The position numbers and the translations under genes are program-made. Below the pieces are notes generated by a model. The model saw only the letters and a list, made by a program, of their open reading frames with translations, was not told where the DNA came from and did not search any database. Below are positions 1 through 8,012 of a DNA stretch of 16,540 bases, in pieces (position 1 is the first letter of the stretch; each line of letters opens with the position of its first letter). Source of the DNA: an uncultured Chthoniobacterales bacterium (lineage in GTDB: Bacteria; Verrucomicrobiota; Verrucomicrobiia; Chthoniobacterales; CAKUMP01); assembly GCA_934667795.1 (NCBI GenBank), contig CAKUMP010000019.1, positions 1-16,540 on the forward strand, given 5' to 3'.

Positions 1-19
1 ATGTCTAGAATCTAGACAT
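1..19. repeat. Perfect inverted repeat, 9-bp arms with a 1-base centre
   Basis: The window opens with a 9-base arm, a single central A, and the exact reverse complement of the arm. Each arm contains TCTAGA, so the hexamer also occurs twice as a direct repeat one base apart. No T-run follows on the + strand, so it does not look like an intrinsic terminator. It could be a protein-binding site or the remaining half of a longer element cut by the window edge. The symmetry is directly visible; function is unknown. Confidence 0.6.
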
Positions 20-100
20 AGTTCAAGCTAAAAAATAAAGACTTCGCTCGTACTCTTAACTTTTTTGTCCTGCACCCGGAAATACATTTCACTACATTTC

Positions 101-130
101 TTTGTTTTAAAACAAACCACTTTTTATTAT
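101..130 (+). promoter_or_regulatory. Candidate promoter overlapped by a 16-bp perfect palindrome
   Basis: Positions 101-116 (TTTGTTTTAAAACAAA) equal their own reverse complement. Inside this palindrome TTGTTT (102-107) can serve as a weak -35 box. Seventeen bases later TATTAT (125-130) matches the -10 consensus at five of six positions. Transcription from here would give a leader of roughly 55 bases before the gene at 192. A palindrome across a -35 box is the usual position for a repressor operator, but AT-rich palindromes also arise by chance, so the regulatory role is inferred. Confidence 0.35.
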
Positions 131-191
131 GGATAGAGAGAACGCCTCAACTTCACCTCTGAAAACAATTTCACATTAACGCTTTTTATTT

Positions 192-1169
192 ATGAAAATC
201 CATCTCAGCCGTGCGGGTGCTCCCTTGACAATCGTTTCTCTTGAGGAATTAAAATCCGGATATGCAACGGGTCAATTTCTTCCTACAGACCTGTACTGGT
301 ATGACGGCCTCGGGGGATGGCAGCCACTCAATACTTTTGATAAGTTAAGTGGCATTCAGCCAGGTTCTTCCGTCGCATCGTCTCTCCCAATTCAGGAAAC
401 GTCCCAGGTTCCTGCCGCTCACCCGACTTCTCCTGCTTATCCGACATTTCCTCAGGAAACGAACCTGGATACAGTTTCTTCCACGCCCACTCCGGCCTGG
501 GAACAGCGCGAAGAGCTCGGTGTCGTACAAGCGGCCATTCAGACCATTTCTCAAATGCTTCTTCGTCCAACAGAAACGTTCCCCCATTTCCAGATCACCG
601 GAGGATTTGGAAAACCTCTGAGTTTTTATCTCCTGTTCGGCTTTCTGGGGATGCTGGCCACGGCCATTTATGATATCATTTTCCACGTACTGAATCTCGG
701 TGCGTCCTCCACCACCGCACTTCCGGAAGCAACAGAAGATATCCCGGAAAACCTCCAAAACATCCTGAATTTTTTCGACAGTTTCGGAGCGGCACCAGGT
801 ATTATTGGCACCATCATGGGACTGTTTTTCGGATTAATCATTCTGACCATCGGGATTTTTATCAGTTCAGGCATCACCCATGTTCTCCTGATGATTTTTG
901 GCGGGGCAAACAAACCATTTGAAGCCACGTTTCGCGTCTATGCTTATTCTTTCGGAGCAACATTTATTTTCCTCTTTGTTCCCGTGTGTGGAAACTTTAT
1001 TTACAGCATATGGGGGCTGATCCTCTGTATCATTGGACTGACTCGCGTCCACCAGACAGAAGCCTGGCGCCCCATTCTGGCGATTCTCACTCCGGTGCTG
1101 CTCTGCTGCATAGGAGTTTTAGTGCTGACATTAACCGTATTTGCCAGTGCCAGTACATTTTCTCCCTGA
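192..1169 (+). CDS. GYF_2 (DUF4339) - Yip1 family membrane protein
   Basis: A 325-residue protein with three parts. Residues 1-52 resemble a GYF_2/DUF4339 domain: a short beta-rich start, then LxxGxxTGQFLPTDLYWYDG and GGWQPL, the usual aromatic-rich signature. Residues 55-105 are a Pro/Ser/Thr-rich linker with no predicted fold. Residues 140-320 form a multi-spanning membrane domain of Yip1 type, with hydrophobic segments near 143-165, 203-236, 251-283 and 293-318, and the family-like pattern GGANKPFEATFRVYAYS at 237-253. Bacterial proteins of this design are common but their function is unknown; GYF_2 domains are thought to bind peptides on the cytoplasmic side. There is no clear Shine-Dalgarno sequence before the ATG at 192. 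The DUF2752 gene starts 18 bases after the stop, so the two are probably co-transcribed membrane proteins. Confidence 0.85.
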   Translation: MKIHLSRAGAPLTIVSLEELKSGYATGQFLPTDLYWYDGLGGWQPLNTFDKLSGIQPGSSVASSLPIQETSQVPAAHPTSPAYPTFPQETNLDTVSSTPTPAWEQREELGVVQAAIQTISQMLLRPTETFPHFQITGGFGKPLSFYLLFGFLGMLATAIYDIIFHVLNLGASSTTALPEATEDIPENLQNILNFFDSFGAAPGIIGTIMGLFFGLIILTIGIFISSGITHVLLMIFGGANKPFEATFRVYAYSFGATFIFLFVPVCGNFIYSIWGLILCIIGLTRVHQTEAWRPILAILTPVLLCCIGVLVLTLTVFASASTFSP

Positions 1170-1187
1170 AATCCTTTTTAAAAACAA

Positions 1188-1694
1188 TTGATACCGGCAT
1201 TTTTAAAAAAATCCCCTGTCTATAGGAGGCAGGATTCTGTCTCCGGCTCCACTTTCACACTGACCCGACGCCCGCTGGCACCGGCGGAAGTGGATTACGA
1301 ATTAATGCTCACCCTTCTTGGCGCATTCGTTCTGGCAGCATTTTTTATCTGGCGCAGTTTTCCGTTTCTTCTCCCGTTGCCTGCCTGTCATTTCCTGACC
1401 ATCACCGGTTACCCATGTTTGACCTGTGGCGCGACCCGTACTCTCCTGGCACTCAGTCGGGGAGATTTTCTTCTGGCGCTTCAACTCAATCCACTGGTCT
1501 GTATCAGCATCGTGACAGGCATCGTTTTCTGGCTCATTTGTCTGCTCCAGGTGATCGTTTCGCCAACATCTCCCCGAAAACGCGTTCGCTTCTTCCCCCC
1601 TTTGAGAAATTTCTCTCCTGCACTCCGGTATGTGCTCTTCGCCATCATCCTTCTGAACTGGCTCTACTTGCTCACACTCGCCCCTTTAGGGTAA
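1188..1694 (+). CDS. DUF2752 family membrane protein
   Basis: The 168-residue frame carries the DUF2752 signature: C67, then GYPCLTCGATR (75-84, cysteines 77 and 80), a short helix, RGD (91-93) and LNP (100-102), flanked by hydrophobic segments near 39-57, 103-125 and 147-165. The cysteine pair resembles a metal or redox site, but the function of the family is unknown. The start is uncertain. The frame opens at a TTG (1188) without a ribosome binding site; in-frame GTG (1290) and ATG (1305) would give shorter proteins that keep all family motifs. A strong AGGAGG at 1224-1229 has no in-frame start at a usable distance. The last 31 bases overlap the 3' end of the convergent metallo-hydrolase gene. 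Confidence 0.8.
   Translation: MIPAFLKKSPVYRRQDSVSGSTFTLTRRPLAPAEVDYELMLTLLGAFVLAAFFIWRSFPFLLPLPACHFLTITGYPCLTCGATRTLLALSRGDFLLALQLNPLVCISIVTGIVFWLICLLQVIVSPTSPRKRVRFFPPLRNFSPALRYVLFAIILLNWLYLLTLAPLG
1224..1229 (+). other. Orphan AGGAGG Shine-Dalgarno-like site
   Basis: A perfect AGGAGG lies inside the 5' part of the DUF2752 frame. The codons 4-15 bases downstream in that frame are GAT, TCT, GTC and TCC, none a normal start, and the frame holding ATT (1234) and CTG (1237) stops within about ten codons. Either initiation uses an unusual codon or the match is accidental. Confidence 0.3.
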
Positions 1695-2473
1695 GTCGTC
1701 CAGCGCGATGAAATGGTATCCGGAAGTGCGATTTCAAATTCCAGGGTGTGAACACCCAGCGCTTCCAGACGTTTTTCCAATGCTCCTTGCACCAGATCCA
1801 CCCGGTTACAATCCCGACTGATGTGCCCCAGAAAAACTTTACGTAATTTCCCTTCCAGCAATCGTACAATGACGTCACTGGCCTCATGATTCGAAAGATG
1901 CCCATGCCGAGACATGATACGTTGTTTGACCAGTAAAGGACGTTTTACGTCATCGCGTAATAAATCTTCATCGTAATTAGCCTCCACTAACAATAATTCT
2001 GCTTCCTGCATCCGTTGGAAGACACGTTCGGGGACCATGCCCAGATCGGTGAGGACTCCCAGTGAAGATTTGCCTCCCTGCAAAAGAAAACATACCGGAT
2101 CTGCAGCGTCATGTGGCACCCGGATAGGAGAAACCAGCATTCCAGCCAATTCAAATTCCTGCTCGTCCTGAAAAATTTTCCATTGTTTATGCCCATCCAT
2201 TCCTTTATAGCGGATGGCCTCGGCGGTATCCCGGTTACAAATCACTGCGACTTCATATTTTCGACAAAATACTTCCAGTCCGCGGGTATGGTCCAAATGT
2301 TCATGTGTCACCAATACCCCCGCCAATTCTTCCGGCTGCACCCCCACCTCATTCAGGCGTAACACTAATTGTTTGGCGCTGATTCCGGCGTCAATCAGCA
2401 GTTTTTTCCCATTACATTCCACCAGACATGCATTCCCCTTACTTCCACTTGCTAATACCGTCATCGTCATCAT
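1664..2473 (-). CDS. yycJ: MBL-fold metallo-hydrolase, YycJ/WalJ type
   Basis: A 269-residue metallo-beta-lactamase-fold protein. Metal-binding landmarks are THEHLDH (56-62), H121, D143 (in LTDLG) and H217 (in LGHIS). The start ASGSKGNACLVE (8-19), LLIDAGIS (25-32) and SRHGHLSNHEA (188-198) are the recognisable signature of the YycJ/WalJ branch, whose Bacillus members are linked to cell-wall two-component regulation and have been described as DNA exonucleases. Length fits that family. Three ATGs cluster at the 5' end (2473, 2470, 2464); a GGAGG-type site (complement of 2488-2494) lies about 14 bases upstream of the first, somewhat distant. The gene is divergent from the AsmA-like gene and overlaps the convergent DUF2752 gene by 31 bases. 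The precise substrate here is not known. Confidence 0.88.
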   Translation of the reverse strand: MMTMTVLASGSKGNACLVECNGKKLLIDAGISAKQLVLRLNEVGVQPEELAGVLVTHEHLDHTRGLEVFCRKYEVAVICNRDTAEAIRYKGMDGHKQWKIFQDEQEFELAGMLVSPIRVPHDAADPVCFLLQGGKSSLGVLTDLGMVPERVFQRMQEAELLLVEANYDEDLLRDDVKRPLLVKQRIMSRHGHLSNHEASDVIVRLLEGKLRKVFLGHISRDCNRVDLVQGALEKRLEALGVHTLEFEIALPDTISSRWTTYPKGASVSK

Positions 2474-2565
2474 CGAAAAAAACTCTACTCCTCCCGCTCA
2501 TTCAAAGCAACAATTTGCTTGCCACAATCCCCTATTCATCAACCATAGTTATGCAATATCCACAC

Positions 2566-4920
2566 ATGAAACGGTTTATCCTTATCAGCTTCAAAATTTT
2601 TCTTCTTCTGCTGACCATTGGGGTCCTGTGGGGAAGCTGGTATCTTTATTATAAAGGGTTCAGCAGTTCCTGGAGAAAACGGGTTTCTGAAGAACTCTCC
2701 AAAAACGGGATTAATCTCGAACTCCGACGCCTGACCCTTGACCCGTTTCGTGGGCTGATCGCGAAAGATGTGAAAATTTTTGACAACCAGGAAGACGCTC
2801 AGGTCATCGCAGTGGTTTCGGAAATCACACTGGATATTAATTACTCTAATTTAATAAACCGTTTACCTTTTCTGAATGCGATCGACCTGCGTGACACCCA
2901 CCTGGATATCCCTGCCCGTCCCGGCAAAAAGTCGAGTGTCATCATCCCTGTACGCAACCTCAATGCCCGGATCATGTTTCCCAACCAGCAGGTTCGGGTG
3001 TCGCAATTTGAATGTGATGTTTATGGATTCAAATTTATCACATCGGGAACGCTGTTAATCCCGGAAGGGTACTCCCCTTCGATTCGTCAGGATACCGAAG
3101 GCTCGCTTTCGGGGTTTGATAATTTTGCCAAAAAAACTTTGCCAACCATTCTGGATGAATTGCAAAAGTTACAACACCCTGAGGGCCCGGTCACGATCCG
3201 CTGGGAATTTACAGGGGACATTTCCAAACTCGAAGAGATCCGGATCGAAAATGGATCGATCACCACCCCCGAACTTCAGTACCAGTCGCTGCAATTTTCT
3301 GACATTCAAACTAAATTCTCGCTTCATCAGCTCCATCTGCAAATCCCGCAATTCCAATTCTCTGACTCCCATGGGAAATTTTTTGCCTCAGGCAATTTCA
3401 ACATCCCTGATCTTATGGGCAAAATCCAGTTGCGCAGTACGCTGGATATCCAACCCCTCGTTCAACAGTTTATCCCCCGACGCGTAGCAGGAGAGTTTAC
3501 TTTCTATGCATTTCCCCAATTGGAAGCGATTCTGAATCTGAACCTCAAAGCTGAAAAAAACGAAGAAAAATTTCGTTTACTCGGCTCCCTCTCCAGTGAA
3601 CGCTTCGCCCTGCGAAATGTCCATTTCCAGCGATTTTCCATGGATTTTTCAACAGATGGAAAATGTTTTCTTGCACGTAACATCCACCTTTCGCATTTGT
3701 CCGGGAGTTTATCTGCCCAGGTTTTTTATGCGCCGGAGGATTTCAAATTTACTTTCAGCAGTTCGTTGGATCCGCTTGCGTTTCTACCATTGCTTTCCGG
3801 CAAGGCTGCGGAAGAATTAGCCAAATGGAAGTTCCATTCCCCCCCGGTCGCACGCTTTTCCGGCAGTGGGTCAAAACCGGATTTTGCCTTCATTACAGCG
3901 ACTGGCTCTTTGCAGCTCGGCCCTGCAATTTTTCGTGGAATTCCTCTTTTGTCCGCTTCTGCAGATGTCAATATCGCGGATCGCGCATTTACTTATCATA
4001 ACATTAAATTGACTCGTAAGGAAGGCTCGGCTTCCGGGACATTTACCTACGATTTCGGACGCGGACTCGCCATCCTCCAGGATGTAAAAGGAAATTTGAT
4101 CCCCGGTGATGTGATCCAGTGGGTCGAGCCGAAAATTTTGAAAGATATTGCCCCCTATCGCTTCAATGCCCCCCCACAATGGGAACTGGATGGGCGTATT
4201 CAATTTCGAGGAGGAAATGACACCGACCTGACGGTACTTCTCAATGCCCCCCAGGGAATGTCCTATACCCTTCTTGGAAAAGACCTCCCTGTCGAAAGTA
4301 CTTCAGGACGTCTTGAGTTTAAACGCCACCTTCTTAAAATCCGCGATGTGAAAGGAAATCTCTTTGATGGAACGTTCACTTTCAATGGCGATGTTTCTAT
4401 CAAAAAAGAAGATCCCGGCTACTCCGCAACCGTACAACTCGATCGACTCGATTTCGAAAAAGTCACAAAACTTTATTTCAATTACGATGACAGCAACGGA
4501 CATCTTTCCGGAGATTTTCGTTTTGCAACATCCGGAAAAGATCCTTCAGATATTGAAGGGATCGGAAATTTTCATGTGATGGACGGAGACGTTTTTGCTA
4601 TCCCGGTTTTTGGTCCACTTTCTTCGATTCTCCATACGATCATCCCCACGATGGGGTATAGCAATGCCCGCGAAGCAACCGCTTCGTTTTCTGTCAAGGA
4701 TGGCATCATCATTACCGATGATTTCCAGGTAATCGGTCAAAGCTTCTCCATGCTCGGAAATGGAAAATTGTTTTTCCTCGAAGATAAAATCGATTTCAAT
4801 ATCCGCATCAACGCAAAAGGTGTCCCCGGAATCCTCCTCCGCCCCGTTTCCAAACTTTTCGAATATGTCGGCAAAGGCTCATTAAAATCCCCCACATGGT
4901 CCCCAAAAATCCTTAATTGA
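2566..4920 (+). CDS. AsmA-like envelope protein (bridge-like lipid transport superfamily)
   Basis: The frame is open from 2428, but residues before the ATG at 2566 overlap the divergent hydrolase start and look like noise, whereas 2566 begins MKRFILISFKIF, a good N-terminal membrane anchor (about residues 4-27). An in-frame ATG at 2551 is a close alternative. The resulting 784-residue protein is a signal anchor followed by a long beta-rich periplasmic region, with alternating hydrophobic strands and repeated DxxG/GxFxF patterns. It ends in a C-terminal AsmA-like segment of the form ASFSVKDGIIITDDF ... GKLFFLEDKIDFNIR. AsmA/TamB-like proteins span the periplasm and are implicated in phospholipid movement and outer-membrane homeostasis. 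Two lipoprotein genes follow on the same strand. Family assignment is good; the individual role is inferred. Confidence 0.8.
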   Translation: MKRFILISFKIFLLLLTIGVLWGSWYLYYKGFSSSWRKRVSEELSKNGINLELRRLTLDPFRGLIAKDVKIFDNQEDAQVIAVVSEITLDINYSNLINRLPFLNAIDLRDTHLDIPARPGKKSSVIIPVRNLNARIMFPNQQVRVSQFECDVYGFKFITSGTLLIPEGYSPSIRQDTEGSLSGFDNFAKKTLPTILDELQKLQHPEGPVTIRWEFTGDISKLEEIRIENGSITTPELQYQSLQFSDIQTKFSLHQLHLQIPQFQFSDSHGKFFASGNFNIPDLMGKIQLRSTLDIQPLVQQFIPRRVAGEFTFYAFPQLEAILNLNLKAEKNEEKFRLLGSLSSERFALRNVHFQRFSMDFSTDGKCFLARNIHLSHLSGSLSAQVFYAPEDFKFTFSSSLDPLAFLPLLSGKAAEELAKWKFHSPPVARFSGSGSKPDFAFITATGSLQLGPAIFRGIPLLSASADVNIADRAFTYHNIKLTRKEGSASGTFTYDFGRGLAILQDVKGNLIPGDVIQWVEPKILKDIAPYRFNAPPQWELDGRIQFRGGNDTDLTVLLNAPQGMSYTLLGKDLPVESTSGRLEFKRHLLKIRDVKGNLFDGTFTFNGDVSIKKEDPGYSATVQLDRLDFEKVTKLYFNYDDSNGHLSGDFRFATSGKDPSDIEGIGNFHVMDGDVFAIPVFGPLSSILHTIIPTMGYSNAREATASFSVKDGIIITDDFQVIGQSFSMLGNGKLFFLEDKIDFNIRINAKGVPGILLRPVSKLFEYVGKGSLKSPTWSPKILN

Positions 4921-4966
4921 TTTTTTTTGGGCTGGATGAATTTTGGGGAATTGTTACACTTTTTTC

Positions 4967-5266
4967 GTGAAAGATTCTCATTCCATTTCGTTTTCGGGTA
5001 TTTTTCTGGCATTTATGATGTTAGGATTATCTGCCTGTTCTTCTGTATCCTCTGAGCAATGGGGACAGGAGCAGACAGCGTCTGTTGCCGCTATTCCGCC
5101 GGCACCACCCAATGCTCCGTACGGAATTCCTGTTCCAGACCGTCCCGGATTTGTGCATAGCCCTTATTCCGATAGCAAGTCATTGATTGATGTCCGTGGG
5201 CTTCCTCCCAACACATCCGTGACTGACCCCTGGAGTGGAAAAATCTTCCTGGTTCCACGTCCATAA
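4967..5266 (+). CDS. Small lipoprotein of unknown function
   Basis: A GTG start at 4967 gives a 99-residue protein with a short polar start, a hydrophobic core (9-22) and the lipobox LSAC with cysteine 24, followed by SSV. The longer TTG start at 4943 would add eight residues including a stray cysteine before the signal peptide and is less likely. After the lipobox comes a Pro/Ala-rich linker, then a compact C-terminal part with RPGFVHSPYSDS, LIDVRGLPPNTSV and DPWSGKIFLVP. I recall similar short domains in verrucomicrobial hypothetical lipoproteins but know no function for them. Serine after the cysteine fits outer-membrane sorting by the rule established in Enterobacteria. The gene lies 46 bases after the AsmA-like gene and 41 bases before the carboxypeptidase gene. 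Confidence 0.75.
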   Translation: MKDSHSISFSGIFLAFMMLGLSACSSVSSEQWGQEQTASVAAIPPAPPNAPYGIPVPDRPGFVHSPYSDSKSLIDVRGLPPNTSVTDPWSGKIFLVPRP

Positions 5267-5307
5267 TCTGAAAATCACAGAAAAATATCCCATTCGATTT
5301 TAATCTC

Positions 5308-6237
5308 ATGCATGTTCTTTTCCGTCTATTTCGTTTTCATCCTACCCTGTTAATGACACTTTGCAGCACTTTGTGGATCTCTGCCTGTAGTTCTGTCGAT
5401 TCATCCAGGAATCAGAAAACGGCAACGCCTGTCCAAACGCTTCCTGCAACGCCGCTCATTGCAGAAGTTCCCCCTCTCGCACCTGCGAGTGTTCCTTTTC
5501 CGCATCAGGCTCCTTCTATTCATGCAGAGTCTGCGATCATGATCGATGCCCGTACCGGCAGAACGCTTTATTATAAAAATGCCACTCAAAAACGTGCGGT
5601 CGCCAGTACTCAGAAACTCCTCACCGCGATGCTTGTCCTCCAGCGCGGAAATCTTTCCCAATCTGTTGTCACACAAATTGAAGACACGCGCGTAGAACCC
5701 TCCAAACTCGGCTATCGCGCAGGTCAGACATTTTCCCGACATCTTCTTCTCAGTGCAATGATGGTAAAAAGTTCCAATGATGTGGCATACACCCTCGCCC
5801 GTGATCATTCCGGCTCTATACCTGCATTTTCACGCGCAATGAATCAGTATGCTGCGTCCTGTGGTGCCACCCAGTCTCATTTTGTTAACCCGCATGGACT
5901 CACCGCTCCCGGACAATACAGCACTGCACAGGATATGGCAAAAGTCGCCTACTATGCTTACCGCAATCACACCCTCCGACAAATGATGCGTCTTCAGGAA
6001 CTTTATGTCCCGGTCGGTGGCCGCACGGTCAAACTCGAAGCCACCAACAAACTTCTCGCTCGCTCTCCGATTTATACCGGAATGAAAACCGGTTATACCG
6101 TCGCATCCGGTCGGTGCCTCATCAGCAGCGCCTCCTACCAGGGACGCGATGTCATTCTGGTCCAACTCGGCAGCAAAACAAAACATATCTTCAACGATGC
6201 CGAATCCATGATGCAATGGGGGCTTCAATCACTTTAA
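5308..6237 (+). CDS. Serine-type D-Ala-D-Ala carboxypeptidase (peptidase S11), lipoprotein
   Basis: A 309-residue penicillin-binding protein of the S11 (DacA/PBP5) family, which removes the terminal D-alanine from peptidoglycan stem peptides. All three catalytic motifs are present: STQK (Ser100, Lys103), SSN (155-157) and KTG (260-262). Supporting family patterns are SAIMIDARTGRTLYYKN before the active site and FVNPHGL at 192-198. The N-terminus is a signal peptide ending in the lipobox ISAC (Cys27), so the enzyme is probably tethered to a membrane rather than soluble, with a Pro/Ala-rich linker to about residue 70. There is no C-terminal PBP5-type domain with an amphipathic anchor; the protein ends soon after the KTG lobe, so it is a minimal catalytic unit. 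The convergent GTPase gene ends only five bases downstream. Confidence 0.92.
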   Translation: MHVLFRLFRFHPTLLMTLCSTLWISACSSVDSSRNQKTATPVQTLPATPLIAEVPPLAPASVPFPHQAPSIHAESAIMIDARTGRTLYYKNATQKRAVASTQKLLTAMLVLQRGNLSQSVVTQIEDTRVEPSKLGYRAGQTFSRHLLLSAMMVKSSNDVAYTLARDHSGSIPAFSRAMNQYAASCGATQSHFVNPHGLTAPGQYSTAQDMAKVAYYAYRNHTLRQMMRLQELYVPVGGRTVKLEATNKLLARSPIYTGMKTGYTVASGRCLISSASYQGRDVILVQLGSKTKHIFNDAESMMQWGLQSL

Positions 6238-6242
6238 AGCAT

Positions 6243-8012
6243 CTAAATCGTTTTGGAAAGAATCCTGCGGATCGCTTCAATTCTGGAATCTTTTATTTTT
6301 ACAGTTAATGGGAAAGATGACTGGTTTAAATAAGCATTCATTTTTTCTCTTACCCGATTTTCCGCATTTCTGGCTCGCCGCAACTTTAATGTCCAGGCCG
6401 TAACGAATAGAGCTATCAGGAACACAGGAATAATCGAAAGAAAAAGGGATGTCAGCCAGAATCCTGAACCAATAGAAGGATATGATTCCAGAGCAATTTT
6501 TGACCAATCCCCTTCCCAGGATTGCCATGCAGCAGGAATGTATTGTCCATAAAGATGAAGAAGTGGCGCACCAAGTAAAAAACAAAAAATGACAGTGGCA
6601 ACGACTGAAGCGATGATGAGAAAACCGCGATTGGGATAATTTTCTTCCGCTGTTTCGAAAACTTCTTTATTCCAGGTTGCCGCCAGTTCTTCCACGCCGT
6701 TAATTTCAAAATCAATAGGACTATTTTTGTCCACTCCTGGAATTCGATTACGAATAGCGGCGAGTGGATCACGCACAGTTTCTGTAACGGTCTGAGCAAG
6801 TAAAGGTTTTACCTGATCGCGAAGAGTCTTAACTGCCTCACCTGCACTTTTTTGTCCTTTTACAACGGAATGCCCTGCGAGTAACAAAGATGGAAAACTG
6901 CCCCCCACTCCAAGTATCAGACGATCCCAGGCCCCAGTCGTAAAAGAAAGTACTCCCAGTAGAGAACGATAAGGAAAAGCAAGAGCGGGAGTATTTTCAA
7001 GTAAATACGCCCGGAAATGGTTTTTGAAAAGAATACGTATTTTTTGAGAATCAGAGAGCAGAAAAGATAATGCTTTTTCTGGTAATATACGAATCGCTTC
7101 TTCAAGTTCTTTAAAACAGCCATTCAGCGTACTTACGGCAGGTTTTAGAATTTCTGTACGCCGTTGTTTGTAATGCTTGTATGAGAAGAGCAGTTGCGAT
7201 GTTGTGGCAGTAATGGCAGCTTCAGGGATTTCCAAAATCCTGCGAAGCATTCCGTGAAGTTCTGTCCGGATGTGTTCCCAGGCATCTTCTACAGATAATT
7301 CAGAATTCTTATTTTCAGCATCTGGCAAACACAGTGCTTTCTGAATATTTGCATGAGGGGCGAATTTTTTTAGATTCTCTTCCAATACGTCCCCAAAATC
7401 TTTTTTCCATTCTGAGTTATTTGTGGGGCAACGGTTAACTACTGGAAAAATCAATCCCCCATCCGCATTTGAAATAAATGACTGATACTCGTTGCCACGA
7501 AGCTTGGTAGCATTGACCACAAGCACTTTTATTCTGGTAGAAGAAAGCGCCATGTTCGCTAATTCCCCACATTCCTTTAGAGCGTCTCCGACACCCGGCG
7601 TATCTAACAATAAATAGGGCGTCCCCAGATCTGCCATTTCATTTTGATCGAGATAAATAAAAGATTCCTTACCATCCTCTGAAAGATGTGGACGATGAGG
7701 TCCTGCCCATATCAAGCGTCCTGTACGTTTATTGTCTCCCTTCGGAAATATATTTTTTGCTTTTTCCGGATCTTGAATAAAGGTCTGTAACAATCGAGAT
7801 TTTCCTGCGTTGATATCTCCCACAAACGCAATCGTTGGCAAAGGGACCTCATTCGCTTCTTCAAGTCTTTTCCACTCTGCTTTTGCATTGGTAGTTTCGA
7901 TTTCGAGTTGAGGTAACCACTCCGCATCACCAAATACCTCGCGACATGCGACAATCGTCGCATCCGCCTCCTCTATATATTCCGCAATACGATATGAGAG
8001 CGAGTTCTTCAT
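6243..8012 (-). CDS. Membrane-anchored dynamin-like GTPase, second gene of the pair
   Basis: A 589-residue P-loop GTPase with C-terminal membrane anchors. G1 is GDINAGKS (65-72); a G2-like threonine lies at 97 in KRTGRLIW; G3 is DTPGVGD (137-143). The expected NKxD (G4) is replaced by VNRC (192-195). Residues 205-345 look helical, followed by a moderately hydrophobic stretch (344-385). Two clear transmembrane segments lie at about 463-488 and 517-542, leaving a basic tail (KLRRAR) and a short C-terminal helix. A large GTPase domain, a helical middle and paired membrane segments near the C-terminus form the layout of bacterial dynamin-like proteins. The start overlaps the upstream GTPase stop as ATGA and has no Shine-Dalgarno sequence of its own, implying translational coupling. 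Assignment as a P-loop GTPase is firm; membrane remodelling is inferred. Confidence 0.82.
   Translation of the reverse strand: MKNSLSYRIAEYIEEADATIVACREVFGDAEWLPQLEIETTNAKAEWKRLEEANEVPLPTIAFVGDINAGKSRLLQTFIQDPEKAKNIFPKGDNKRTGRLIWAGPHRPHLSEDGKESFIYLDQNEMADLGTPYLLLDTPGVGDALKECGELANMALSSTRIKVLVVNATKLRGNEYQSFISNADGGLIFPVVNRCPTNNSEWKKDFGDVLEENLKKFAPHANIQKALCLPDAENKNSELSVEDAWEHIRTELHGMLRRILEIPEAAITATTSQLLFSYKHYKQRRTEILKPAVSTLNGCFKELEEAIRILPEKALSFLLSDSQKIRILFKNHFRAYLLENTPALAFPYRSLLGVLSFTTGAWDRLILGVGGSFPSLLLAGHSVVKGQKSAGEAVKTLRDQVKPLLAQTVTETVRDPLAAIRNRIPGVDKNSPIDFEINGVEELAATWNKEVFETAEENYPNRGFLIIASVVATVIFCFLLGAPLLHLYGQYIPAAWQSWEGDWSKIALESYPSIGSGFWLTSLFLSIIPVFLIALFVTAWTLKLRRARNAENRVREKMNAYLNQSSFPLTVKIKDSRIEAIRRILSKTI

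Noticed and set aside
2428..2565. Upstream extension of the AsmA-like gene (46 extra residues)
   Set aside because: It overlaps the start of the divergent YycJ-like gene and reads as low-complexity serine/leucine sequence; the ATG at 2566 begins a proper signal anchor.
4899..4950. Possible terminator after the AsmA-like gene
   Set aside because: TCCCCAAAA and TTTTGGGGA can pair, but the loop is about 31 bases and no T-run follows the 3' arm; the T8 at 4921 lies inside the loop.
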